From positions 124,001 through 188,000 of the forward strand of contig CAVTEU010000013.1 in NCBI GenBank assembly GCA_963733905.1: a stretch of 64,000 nt of DNA, read 5' to 3'. This DNA comes from DATADW01 sp963733905. GTDB lineage: Bacteria > Actinomycetota > Acidimicrobiia > Spongiisociales > DATADW01. The position numbers and the translations under genes are program-made. The notes under the pieces were generated by a model. It was not told the origin of the DNA and did no database searches. It was given only the letters and a program-made list of their open reading frames with translations. Each line of letters begins with the position of its first letter. Position 1 is the stretch's first letter. Positions 30,805-42,100 of the stretch are shown here, in pieces.

Positions 30805-33800
30805 TTAGCGGTACTCGTCGCCGCGGTGGAGGAATGCGGCCATCTGGCCGCGGGTCACCGCCAGGTCGGGGCAGAACCAGGTGTCGGCGCAACCCCGGGT
30901 GATCCCGGCGGCGGCAAGACGGTTGATCGCGGCACGGTGCACCGAGGTGTCGATGTCGGTGAAGCCGAACGAAGGCGCCGATGGGAGATCGAGGGCGCGA
31001 TCGAGGAAGGTCGCCATCTGGGCCCTTGTCACCGACTCCAGTGGGCAGAACTGGTCATTGGCCGGAGGGTTGCACCCCAGCGTGATCCCGGCCTGGGCGA
31101 GACGGTCGATCTCGGACTCGAACAGGCTCCCGTCGTCATCGACGAACCAATCCCCGGACCGGGGTCGGTGAGACCCAGATAGCGCACAAGGAACGCCGCC
31201 ATCTGGCCCCTCGTCACCGACTCGGTCGGGCAGAACATCGTCCCCTCGGGGTTGCAGCCCTCGGTGACCCCTTCGGCGAGGAGCCACTCGATGTCCTCGT
31301 AGAACACATATCCGACCGGGACATCGGTGAAGCTGGCACCAACCGGCTGCGGTCCGGCCATGATCGTGACCTGGGCGGTGTCGATCCCGCCCCTGCCGTC
31401 GGTGACCTTGAGCCTCACACGGTGTGCTCCTGGGTCGGCGAAGGTGCGGCTCGGCTTGCTCGCCGTCGAATCGTCGTAAGCCCCGTCGCCGTCGAGATCC
31501 CAGCGGTAGGAGAGGGAGTCGCCGTCGGGGTCGTGCGAAGCCGTCCCGTCGAACCGAACCTTGAACGGCACGATCCCGGAGTTGTCGTTGCGTCCTGATG
31601 ACCGCAACCGGCTCCTTGTTGGCCGGGGGCGGGGCCGTGAAGCGGGCGGTGTAGGTCTTGTCGGAGCCGGGCACGACCAACTCGTGGGCACGAGCCTTGC
31701 CGTCCGACCACGAGGCGAACTTGTAGCTGATCCCACCCTTGGCCTGTGGTGTCTCCACGCTCACCGAGATCGTCGAGCCGACGGCGAACTCGAGCGTCTC
31801 CGGTGCCGGGTAGGTGGCGGAGCCCACCGTCACCTTCAGGTCCACGGGGCTGGTGGCAAAGGTGAGGTCAACCAGCTTCGGATTGAGCCGCCTGGTCACC
31901 GGATCGGAGGTGGCCCCGTTCGAGTCGGTGACGGTGAGCGTCATCTCCACCCACGAGAAGTACTCATGGTCAGGGAAGACGAAGCTCCCGCCGGTCACGT
32001 CCTCGACCGTCTGCAGCGGATGGACATGGCAGTCAGCTGGGGTTGATCCGGGCGCAGTGGTGGATATCGAACTTCCAGGAGAAGGCGCTGGCCGGGAGCG
32101 TCCCGTCCTGGGCGTCGGTGCCGGTACCGGCATATGTCACCGTCTGGCCCACGGCGAATTCGGACCCTGTCGCCGGCGACGTGATGGTGGCGGTCGGCGG
32201 GGTGTTGCCGACGTCGATGGTGACGCTCGTCGATGTCCCTGCGCCTTGGACGCGTCGCGAACCCGCAAGCTGGACGGTGCGCAGCCCAAGCCGTGGGGTA
32301 GGTGAAGGTCGGGGTGACGTGGGACCGGTGCTGCCGGGACCATCGCCGTGTTGAACAACCCGTCACCGTTGAGGTCCCAGGTGTATGTCAGGGGGTCGCC
32401 ATCGGGGTCGGTCGAGCCCGAGCCGTCGAATTGGACGGTGAGCGGCGCCGCCCCGAACTCGGGCGTCGGCCTGGGCCTCGGCGGTAGGGGCGTTGTTCCC
32501 CGGCCCTTCGGTGAACCGGACCCGCTCCACCGTGCCGGCGACGATGTCCACATAGAAGAGGTCGCCGTCGGGACCGATCTCGAGGTTCACCGGAACGGCG
32601 CCGGTGACGAACCGCTGGACGGTGTTGGTGGCGGGTAGGCCACTGCTTCCAGGCGAGCATGGCGAATATGCAGCCGCGCGAGTAGTCGGAGAAGAAGAGG
32701 GCTCCGTCGTATTCGTCCGGGTAGTCGCCGCCCTCGTAGAAGGCCATCCCGGAGATCGAGCTGGTGGCGTTGCTGCACCCCCCGGCCAGCGGCTGACCGT
32801 GCTGGTAGGTGAAGTAGGGAGCGGTCACCGCCCCGGGCGAGTCGTACAACCCCTCGCAGATGTTGTTGTTCAGCCCGTCGTAGCCGGGCTGACGGCGCCA
32901 TTGCCCTCGTAGCAGGGCCACCCGAAGTTCCGCACCTGTGCGGTCGGGTTCTGATGGCGGTCGATCTCCTCCCAGGCGGCCCACCCGACATCGCCGATCC
33001 AGAGTTCGTTGGTCCCGGGCCGCACGGTGAAGCGGAACGGGTTGCGCAGGCCGTAGGCGACGATCCGGTCGTCGCCGGCACCGCCCGGGTTGCCGGAGAA
33101 GGCGGCGCCGGTGTCGGGGTTCACCCGCAGGATCGACCCGTCGAACGTGGCCGAGTCGCCGAGGACACGGGGGTCCTGGCTGCGGATGGCACCACCCTGG
33201 CTGGTGGCGGGCTGTTGCTGCCCCCGACAGGAACCGGGGCGTCGCCGCACGGGTTCCTCGGGATTCCCCGCCCGAAGAACTGTCCGTAGTCGGCGATGAT
33301 GAAGCTGGCGCCATCGCCGGCGCCGACGTACAGCTCACCGTTGGGGCCGAACTCGATGGTCCCGATCGAGTGGCTGGTGAACTGCTGGCACCAGTTGCCG
33401 GCGATGAGGGTCTGCTCGGTGCCGGCAACCACCGTGTTGGTCGGGGTGATCTGGAAACGGAAGAGCCGGCCGTCGGCCATGCAGCCGCCGCGTTGCCGCG
33501 GGCAGTCGTCGCTGTAGGTGTACCCGTCGTGGACCCGGGTGTGGAGCCCGTAGACCCAGGGCTCGGCAGGGAAGTTGGGGTCGAGAGCCAGCCCGAGGAA
33601 CCCACGGTCGAGGTAGTCGTAGGTCGGAGTGGTACCTGGGAGCTGGATGGTCGTTGGCGTGGCGTCGTCGAGTGAGTCGAACACCTTGATCCTCCCCGCC
33701 TTCTCGGCGACGAAGACCCGGCCATCCGAACTGAACCTCACCGCGGTGGGGACATTCAGCCCCGAAAGCTCTGTCACCACCTCGAACCCGGTCTGGACCG

Positions 33801-33981
33801 GATCGCCCAGCGTTTCCACCGGAGCAGCAGCCGTGGCACGAGAGGTCGAAGAGGACGAGGAGGGAAGCCCCATGTCGCCACCCTCCGGGGCCTGCTGCAG
33901 GGTGGCCCCGGTGAGGAGCGCAACAGCGACAAGCGCGATGACCGGCGCCATCACGAACCGTTTTCTCAACATTCCCCGCAC
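30805..33981 (-). CDS. Secreted sorbosone-dehydrogenase-like beta-propeller with PKD and SLH domains, frameshifted
   Basis: About 1,059 codons. Signal peptide APVIALVAVALLTGATL. The propeller shows VRFSSDGRVFVAEKAGRIKV, GFLGLALDPNFPAEPWVYGL, SIGTIEFGPNGELYVGAGDG, AYGLRNPFRFTVRPGTNELW and VRNFGWPCYEGN, the standard GSDH/sorbosone dehydrogenase signature. Next come a PKD domain (TYTWDLNGDG), a second Ig-like segment (HHCARINPSDCHVHPLQTVE), another PKD (SYRWDLDGDGAYDDSTA) and three cysteine-paired SLH repeats ending near FLHRGDEYR. About eight frame changes interrupt it. It probably oxidises or binds sugars at the cell surface; PQQ dependence is not provable here. The paralogue is at 39165-45134. 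Confidence 0.75.
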
Positions 33982-34099
33982 CTCTGAACCGGAAGTTCGA
34001 CGATCTGGATGCCGCGCCCGAGCGAACGGGCATCGGCCGACGGGGCATGAGTCCCCCTCACCCCGATTATCGGCCGAATGGCGTCCGAATTGAAGCCGA

Positions 34100-35090
34100 T
34101 CAGTACCGATATGTCAGCGGCGCGGGCCGAGCGCTACCGGGAACCGGCGGTGGCGAGGCGCCCTGCAATGAGTCCTTGGCGTGGTAGGAGGATCGCACCA
34201 ATGGGCCCGACTCGACATGCGGGATCCCGATACCTTCCCCAAATTCCTTATACATGGCGAACTCATCGGGATGGACATAGCGGTGGACCGGCCGATGTCT
34301 CGCCGTGGGGCGCAGGTACTGGCCGATGGTGACGATGTCCACGCCCACCGCCCGCAGGTCGGCCAGAGCGCCGAGCACCTCTTCTGCGGTCTCCCCCATC
34401 CCCACGATCAGCCCCGACTTGACCCGGGCCGACGGTTCGATCCAGCCGGCCCGAGCCAGCAGAGCCAGCGACCGGCCATAGCTGGCGGCGGTCCTGACGT
34501 CGCGCTGCAACCGCAAGCACCGTTTCCGTGTTGTGGTTGAGGACCTCAGGGTGCTCGGCCATCACCGTCTCCAGCGCCACCCTGTCGCCTTTGAAGTCGG
34601 GGATGAGCACCTCGACGGCACACTCCGGCGAGCGGCGACGGATCTCGCGGATGGTCGAGGCGAAGATGGCCGAGCCCCCGTCATCGAGGTCATCTCGGTT
34701 GACCGAGGTGACCACGGCGTGGCTCAGACCCATCTTGCTGACCGCATCCGCCGCTCGGAATGGCTCGAAGACGTCGAGCTCGGTGGGCTTGCCGGTGGTG
34801 ACGTTGCAGAAACCGCACGCTCGGGTGCACCGATCCCCGAGGATCATGAGGGTGGCGGTCCCCATCCCCCAGCACTCGAAGATGTTGGGGCAGCCGGCTT
34901 CTTCGCAAACCGTGTGCAGCTCCAGGCCGCGCATCAGCTTCTTGAGCTGGAGGTATCCGTCGTCCATCCGCGCCTTGACCTTCATCCACTCCGGCCGCGG
35001 CGGCTCACCGGGGAGACGGCCCCCGATCAGTACCGGCTCCTCCGACCTCCGCTCCGGTGAGAAGGTGCCGGCGGCGAGAAGTCGATCCAC
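34100..35090 (-). CDS. lipA: Lipoyl synthase, frameshifted
   Basis: Radical-SAM enzyme inserting two sulfurs into octanoyl groups on lipoyl domains. CEEAGCPNIFECWG gives the LipA-specific auxiliary cluster cysteines and CTRACGFCNVTTGKP is the CxxxCxxC SAM-cluster motif; later AVVTSVNRDDLDDGGSAIFA, PDFKGDRVALETV and NHNTETV are family landmarks. A frame change near 34505 precedes the C-terminal part with VKSGLIVGMGETAEEVLGAL and IGQYLRPT. GTG 35090 is a plausible start, but the frame is open further upstream into lipB. It is last in the lpd-E2-lipB-lipA unit, matching the lipoate need of the E2. Confidence 0.9.
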
Positions 35091-35129
35091 CTCGAATCGG
35101 CGATCGCGACCCTGTCCCCGGGTGAAGGC

Positions 35130-35790
35130 GCCGAGCTGGACCTCGCGGCGTTCGTACCCGAACACCTCGGCGAATCGGGGGACGACCAGGTCGATCGACT
35201 TCCTCGAGCGAGACACGGCGACCGCACAGCGAGCGGAGCGAGGTGACGGGACGATCTGAGATCCCGCACGGGTGCATGTGCCCGAAGAAGCCCAGGTCGG
35301 GATCGACGTTGAGGGCGAACCCGTGCATCGAGACACCCCTCGAGACCCGGACGCCGATGGCCGCCACCTTGCCGTCTTCGGTCCACACTCCGGTGTAACC
35401 CGGCTCGGTCCAAGCGGATACACCAAGGTCGGAGAGCGCAGCGACGAGCGCCTGCTCGATGCGGCGGACGTGGGGGACGATCTGCTTGGGGTCGGTCAGC
35501 CCGACGATCGGGTAACCGACGAGCTGGCCCGGCCCGTGGTAGGTGACATCCCCACCGCGGTCCACCCGATGCACCTCTGCGCCGAGCGACTGCAGCGACT
35601 CCTCGGGAACGAGCAGGTTGGAGCCGTCGCCGTTGCGGCCGACCGTATAGACGTGGGGATGCTCGAGCAGCAGCAGGTAGTCATCCGGGGTGCGCCCCTC
35701 CACCCGACCCTCCCACAGACGCCCGCTGCAGGTCCCATGCCTCCAAGTAGGGAAGCCGGCCCAACCAGCGAACCCGCAGAAGAGGCTGCG
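35130..35790 (-). CDS. lipB: Octanoyltransferase, frameshifted
   Basis: Transfers octanoate from ACP to lipoyl domains. Motifs: DDYLLLLEHPHVYTVGRNGD, VDRGGDVTYHGPGQLVGYPI (the RGGDxTxHGPGQ signature), GYTGVWTEDGKVAAIGVRVS (KIAAIG-type lysine) and HGFALNVDPDLGFFGHMHPC (cysteine). The N-terminus (LGRLPYLEAWDLQ) is in another frame, as is the C-terminus (DLVVPRFAEVFGYERREVQ). Frame changes fall near 35725 and 35190. No unambiguous start codon was found, and in the downstream frame no stop separates it from lipA, so both ends are approximate. Confidence 0.8.
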
Positions 35791-35875
35791 CAGGCGGATC
35801 GGGCTCCGTCCCCTCCGCAGGGAGGGAAGGGGTTCGCTGCGGAGGGCGGTTAGCCGGCGCTCGGCCCCAGTCACT

Positions 35876-35896
35876 CCCCTCCGCTCGCTGCGCTCG
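35876..35896. repeat. Interspersed element with core CCGCTCGCTGCGCTCG
   Basis: A 21-base string here is identical to 7034-7054. A two-base variant in reverse orientation lies at 50694-50714. All three are outside coding sequence; this copy lies between lipB and the E2 gene. The core is near-palindromic. Confidence 0.7.
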
Positions 35897-35936
35897 TCAG
35901 ACGCTCCCCCTCACCGGGGAGGCAAACCATGGCTCT

Positions 35937-37507
35937 TCATGCGAGCTCTTGGGTCCAGTCCCAGGTCTGGAGGTTCTCCTTGATCCGGCCGAGGAACATC
36001 ACCGCCGTGCTCCCGTCAAAGGCGCGGTGGTCCCAGCTCAACCCGAGATACCCGATGTGGCGGATAGCGATGCCGTCCTGGCCATGCTCGTCGGTGATCA
36101 CGACCGGCCGCTTGGCGACGGTGTCGGTGGAGAGGATCCCCACGTTGGGGACATTGATCACCGGCGCCGACATGAACGAGCCGAAGGGTCCGGGGTTGGT
36201 GATGGTGAAGCTGGAGCCGATCACGTCGTCCGGCTCGAGCTTTCCGTTCCTCGCCTTGTCGGCGAGCTCGCGTACCCGGCGGGCGACGGCGACCAGCCGG
36301 AGCTCGTCGGCGTCGCGGATGGTGGCGACGATGAGCCCCTTCTGATCGAGGTCTATGGCGATCCCGAGGTTGATCCGGTCGTGGAACACCGCCTTGCGCT
36401 GCTCGAGGTAGTAGGAGCTGTTGACCACCGGGAAGGCGCGCAGGGCGTCGATCGTGGCCCTGGCGATGAACGGCAGGTAGGTGAGCGAGAAGCCCTCACG
36501 CTGCTTGAACGTCTCACGGTGCTCCTGACGGACCCGCTCCACCGCCTCGAAGTCGACCTCGACCGAGGTCCACACATGAGCGGCGGTCTGCTTGGCCCGG
36601 ATCATGTTCTCGCCGATGCGGACACGGAGCCGGTCGAGGTCCTCTACCCGATCGCCGGGACCGCTCGGCACCTCGCCCGTAGCGGCCGCGGGGGCCGCAG
36701 CGGGTGCCGGCGCTGCCGGTGCTGCCGCGGGCGGGTGCTGCCGGCGCCTCACCCGGTGCCGGTGCGGTGGTGATCGCCGCCGGCGCTTCGGCCGGTTCCT
36801 GCGCCAGATAGGCCTCGACGTCCTGTCGGGTGATCCGCCCCCCCTGCCCGGTCCCCGGGACCGTCGCCAGGTCGAGACCGTGCTCGCGAGCCAGTTTGCG
36901 GACAACGGGTGAGAGGACTCGGCGCATCCCGTCGCCCTCGCCACCTCCGTTCCCCCCAACCGGGTACGCCGACGGGGACGGCTCCTCGGTGGGAGGTGCT
37001 GTTGTTTCCTTCTCCCCCGCTGTCGCCTCAACATCTGCCGGGGCCTCTTCGGGAGCAGATTCCTCGGCTGCAGGCGCTTCCTCGGTGCTCGGCGGCAGGT
37101 GCTTCCTCGGTGGCAACCTCATCCTCGGCTGCCTGATCCTCGGTCCGGCCAGCCTCATCGGACACTGCCTCACCGGACGGAGCCTCTTCCGGTGCCGCCT
37201 CCGCCCCGGGAGCTTCCTCCTCGGCCGTCGGCTGCTCGGTCGTCTCCTGTCCCGAATCCGTCTCCTCGCCGGCTTCGCCGATCACCACCATGGCGGTGCC
37301 GACTGCCACCGTCTCACCTTCGGGAACGAGGATCTCGAGGATGGTGCCCGCCGCAGGCGAAGGCACCTCGGTGTCCACCTTGTCGGTGGATATCTCCACC
37401 AGGACCTCGTCGGCGGCGACGGTGTCGCCCACCTGCTTGGCCCAGCGGAGGATGGTGCCCTCGGTGACCGTCTCTCCCAGTTGCGGCATGCTCACGGTGG
37501 TCGCCAT
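35937..37507 (-). CDS. 2-oxoacid dehydrogenase E2 component (dihydrolipoamide acyltransferase), frameshifted
   Basis: ATG 37507, ~523 codons. The N-terminal lipoyl domain (ATTVSMPQLGETVTEGTILR) has the lipoylated Lys in VEISTDKVDTEVPSP. A long Ala/Glu/Pro linker follows. The peripheral subunit-binding domain is SPVVRKLAREHGLDLATVPG. The catalytic domain ends in HIGYLGLSWDHRAFDGST, containing the active-site HRxxDG. ISTDKVDTEVPSP and the catalytic domain suggest a succinyltransferase, though a branched-chain or pyruvate role is possible. Frame changes near 37090 and 36735, both in the linkers. It starts 15 bases after lpd. Confidence 0.88.
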
Positions 37508-37521
37508 CTCGCAGGTCTCCT

Positions 37522-38914
37522 CTACTCCTGGGTGGTGGTCAATGCAAGCCTCTGACCGCTCGCCGCCAGCAAGGACTCCCCGACGGCCTCGGACAGCGAC
37601 GGATGGGCGTGGATGAAGGCTGCAGCCTCTGCGGGCAGCGCCTCCCATCCCACGATGTACATCAACTCGTGGATCATCTCACCGGCGTGGGGCCCAACCA
37701 CCGAAGCGCCGACGATGGGCCCGTCGCGCTGGGCGATGATCTTGACCATCCCCTGGTTCTGGCCGATGATCTGCGCCCGCCCGACACCGACGAAGCTGTG
37801 GTTGTGGGTCTCGACCTCGATCCCGGCTTCGGCTGCCTGGGGCTCGGTGAGACCGACCTCGGCCATCTCGGGATGGGTGTAGGTGACCCGAGGGATGGCG
37901 CGGTAGTCGACCGGCTTCTCCTCACCGGTGGCGAGATGCGTCACCGCGGCGATCGCCTCGGCGAACCCGGCATGGGCCAACTGCGGCGTGCCCGCCACGA
38001 TGTCACCCACGGCGTAGACGCCCGGCGCCGCCAGCATCGTCTGCGGATCGACGGTTATGAAGCCTCGGTCCGGGGTGATCCCCACCGTGTCGAGCCCGAT
38101 GTTCTCGGTGACCGGACCCCTGCCCACCGCCATCAGGGCGGCGTCGGCCTCGACGGATGTTCCGCCGGCGGTCACCATCACCGACGACTCGCCAATCTTG
38201 GGCGCCTCTACCGAGGCTCCAAGCGAGAACTTGACGCCCCGCCTGGAGAGCAGCTTCTGCAACTCCTTGGCGGCGTCGGGATCGGCGCCGGGGATGATCT
38301 GTTCCATCAGCTCGAAGACGTGGACCTCGCTGCCGAGGTCGACCAGCAGCGAGGCGAACTCACAACCGATCACCCCGGCTCCGACGATGACAACCCGATC
38401 GGGCCTGCTGGGCCAGTCGAGGGCATGGTCGGAGCTGACGATCCGGTCCCCATCGATCTCCCACCCCGGGATCGACCGGGGGACCGAGCCGGTGGCGACG
38501 ATCACGTGTCGATCCCTCGACAACCTGCTCGCCGTTCTCGCCGCTCACCACCACCTTGCCGGCGCCGTCGAGCCGCCCGGTACCCCGGATGACCTCGACC
38601 TTGCGCTGTTTGAGCAGCCCGGCGAGGCCGCGGACCAATCGGTCAACGATGGCGTTCTTGCGTTTGAGCCCCGCCTCCCAGTCGAAGCCGGCCTCGCCGG
38701 GAAGCGTCACCCCGAATTCGGCGGCGCTCTTGACGGTGGTCATGACCTCTGCCGCCTGAAGCCAGGTCTTCGCCGGGATGCACCCACGGAGGAGACAGGT
38801 CCCACCGACCCGCTCCTCCTTCTCCACCAGTGCCACGGAGAGCCCGAAGTTGTGGGCGTACAGGGCGGCGCCGTAACCGGCAGGCCCGCCACCGATGATT
38901 ACGACGTCGTGCAA
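37522..38914 (-). CDS. lpd: Dihydrolipoamide dehydrogenase (E3), frameshifted
   Basis: TTG 38914 start (HDVVIIGGGPAGYGAALYA, FAD-binding GxGxxG). VGGTCLLRGCIPAKTWLQ holds the redox-active CxxxxC. RVVIVGAGVIGCEFASLLVD binds NAD, GVYAVGDIVAGTPQLAH is the second FAD motif, and FIHAHPSLSEAVGE provides the His-Glu dyad. One frame change near 38520. It reoxidises lipoyl groups of the adjacent E2; the E1 subunits are not in the window. First gene of the lpd-E2-lipB-lipA run. Confidence 0.9.
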
Positions 38915-39164
38915 GATCCCTCCGAATCGGCTGGACGCCGAGCCTAGTGAGACCCTGGATATTGGTCTGATGCCCCGACGCTCGACGGCTACCCTCCCTG
39001 ACTCCCCACCCAGGGTTGGCAGCAACGTCCACTCTGAGCGTTCGCTAGTCGACGGAACGCCGAGGCCCGGTGGCTCAGGATGCGCTTCAAGCCACTTCGA
39101 TCCGATGCCGATAGACCGACCAAGGGGTGGGGTCGAGTCTTCTCAATTGAAATGGAGCGGGGGA
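38915..39164. other. Divergent intergenic region, lpd / secreted propeller protein
   Basis: 250 bases between divergent starts, so promoters for both directions should lie here; no confident -35/-10 pair is visible. It holds a one-armed copy (CCACCCAGGGTTGG, 39006-39019) of the AACCC-palindrome. A 5-base A/T-rich patch (TCAATTGAAATGG) precedes the rightward gene. Confidence 0.5.
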
Positions 39165-42100
39165 ATGTCTGTTCGCCGTGTATTGGTCTGTCTCGTCGCG
39201 CTCGCGATCGCTGTGGGCGTGCTCCCCGGGACCGCCATGGCGGCTTCGCCCACCGCCCCCTCACCCGTCGCCCCTGCCCAGGACTCCACTCAACCCACCC
39301 GCTGACCCGCTTCGGTTGGCGGACACCGACAGCACCAGCCCATACGCCGCTCTTCGTGAGGCTCCGTCGATCGCACCGCTGGCGGTGACGGATCCCGAGT
39401 TCGAGGAGCAATCTGCCTTCACCGGGCTCGACCTGCCCACCGTCGTCCGCTTCGCCGCGGACGGCCGTGTCTTCGTCGGGGAGAAGGGCGGGAAGGTCAA
39501 GGTGTTCGATTCGATGTCCGACACCACGGCCACCACCGTCATAGACATTTCCGCCGAGACCTACGGGTGGTGGGACCGGGGGATGCTCGGGATGGCGCTC
39601 GACCCGAACTTCCCAGCCGAGCCATGGGTCTACCTGCTCACCACGACCTACCGCGGCCGCGACTATGCCGACGACTGTCCGTACGCCACCGACCTCGACG
39701 CCGGCTGCATGGCCGACGGGCGGGTGGTGCGCTATCAGGTGTCGCCGACCAACGTCGCCAGCAACCGTCAGGTGCTCCTCGAGGGCAACTGGTGCCAGCA
39801 GTACCCGAGCCACTCGATCGGGACCGTCGAGTTCGGGACCGCCGGCGAGCTCTACGTCGGCGCCGGCGACGGGGCCAGCTTCAACTTCAGCGACTACGGC
39901 CAGGGTGGGGGACGAAACACCGACACCCCGAAGAACCCGTGCGGTGATCCTCCCGTTCCCGGTCGGTGGCACGCAGCAGGCGACCACCGGTCAGGGCGGC
40001 GCTCTGCGCAGCCAGGACCTCCGCACCGCGGGCGATCCGGTGAACTGGAACGGCGCCATCCTGCGGGTCGACCCGGATACCGGCCAGCCCCTTCCCAACA
40101 ACCCACTCGTCGGGCAGGGAAGCGCCGACGACGACCGGGTGGTGGCCTACGGGTTGCGCAACCCATTCCGCTTCACCGTCCAGCCGGGCACCGGCGAGCT
40201 GTGGATCGGGGACGTCGGCTGGGGCACCTGGGAGGAGATAAACCGCCACCAGAACCCCACGCAGACGGTCCGCAACTTCGGCTGGCCCTGCTACGAGGGA
40301 AACGCCCGCCAGAGCGGGTATGACTCGCTCAACAACAACGTGTGCGAGACCATGTACGGCGACGCCACCGCCCACACCCCGCCGGTTCTCCCCTGGAACC
40401 ACTCGAGCTCGTTGGCGGGATGCGGCGGCGGCTCGAGCTCGGTGGCCGGGCTCGCCTTCTACGAGGGCGGCAGCTACCCCGACGCCTACGACGGGGCGCT
40501 GTTCTTCTCCGACTTCTCCCGGCAGTGCATCTGGGTGATGTACCCCGGTAGCGGTGGCGTGCCCAATCCGGCGACCGTCGAGCTTTTCGCCAGCCAGGTG
40601 GGCACTGTCGGGCTCGAGATCGGGCCAGGCGGTGACCTCTTCGCCGTCGACCACTTCGGCGGCCGGATCATCCGATACCGCTACACGGTCGACCCTGAGA
40701 ACACCGCACCGGTCGCCGCAGCATCGGCCAACCCCACCTCGGGCGCCTCCCCGCTCACCGTCAACTTCAGCGGCACCGGCTCCACCGACGCCGATGGCGA
40801 TCCGCTCACCTACGACTGGGACCTCGACGGCGACGGCGCCTTCGACGACGCCTCGGGGGCGACTCCGCAGTTCACCTATGTCACGCCGGGAATCCACACC
40901 GCGACCCTTCGGGTGAGCGATGGGCGCGGCGGGACCGACACCGCACAGACGGCCATCACCGTCAACCCGGCCAGCGGGTCCGGCGACGGCTACCTGACTC
41001 TCCCCGGGACCGCCGGGGTGGACATCTCCTCAGCGCCCTCGCCCACATTCGACATCACCGGTGATCTCGACCTGCGCGCCGATGTCGCCCTGAACGACTG
41101 GGACTCACCGTCGGGCAAGTTCGTCTCCAACCTGATCACCGGCACCGGCGCCCAGGGCTACGAGCTGATGCTCAACGGAACCACCAAGGGCCTCCGACTC
41201 GCCTGGGTGGACGGGGGCGGCACGGTCCGCGTGGCCAACTCGACCGTGGCCCTACCCGTCACCGACGGACAGCGGCTCCAGATCCGCGGCGTGCTCGACG
41301 TCAACAACGGAGCGGGCGGCCACACCGTCAGCTTCTTCTACCGCACCGATACCACCCCCGACCTGGAGGCCGATACCGGTTGGACCCAGCTCGGCGGTGC
41401 GGTCAACACCGGAACCGGCACCACTTCGGTCAACCCCGGGGACCAGGAGATGGTGCTCGGGGGGCGGGTCCTCCACGACGTCGAGTTCTGGTCGGGCCGC
41501 TACTACGCGGCCTCGATCATCAGCGGGACGACCGGCAGCGGCCAGGTGCGGGCCGACCTCGACTTCGGCACCACCGGCCAACTCACCTCGACCCCACCCG
41601 ACTACTCGGAGTGGACCGACACCCCGGGCAATGTTTGGAATGTCAACGGGACCGGTTGGGGATACGTCCTCGGCGCCAACCAACCGCCGACCGCGGTGCT
41701 CGGGGCCAATCCCCAGTCCGGCCCGACCCCGCTCCAGGTGAGCTTCACCGCATCGTCTTCCACCGACCCGGATGGCGATCCGCTCAGCTACGCATGGGAC
41801 CTCGACGGCGACGGCCAACTCGACGACTCCACGGCTAGCGGCACCGCAGTTCACCTACGCCACACCCGGCAGCTACCCGGTGACGCTTCGGGTCAGCGAC
41901 GGCCGCGGCGGGGTCGACACCGACACGGTCACCATCGACGCCACCGACGGAAACACCGCCCCCACCGCCACCATCACCACCCCCGACGGCAGCGCCCTTT
42001 GGAAGGTGGGCGACACCATCAACTTCACCGGCACCGCCTCCGATCCGAACGAGACGCTCGGTGCCTCCTCGATGAGCTGGCGGCTGGTGATCCACCATTG

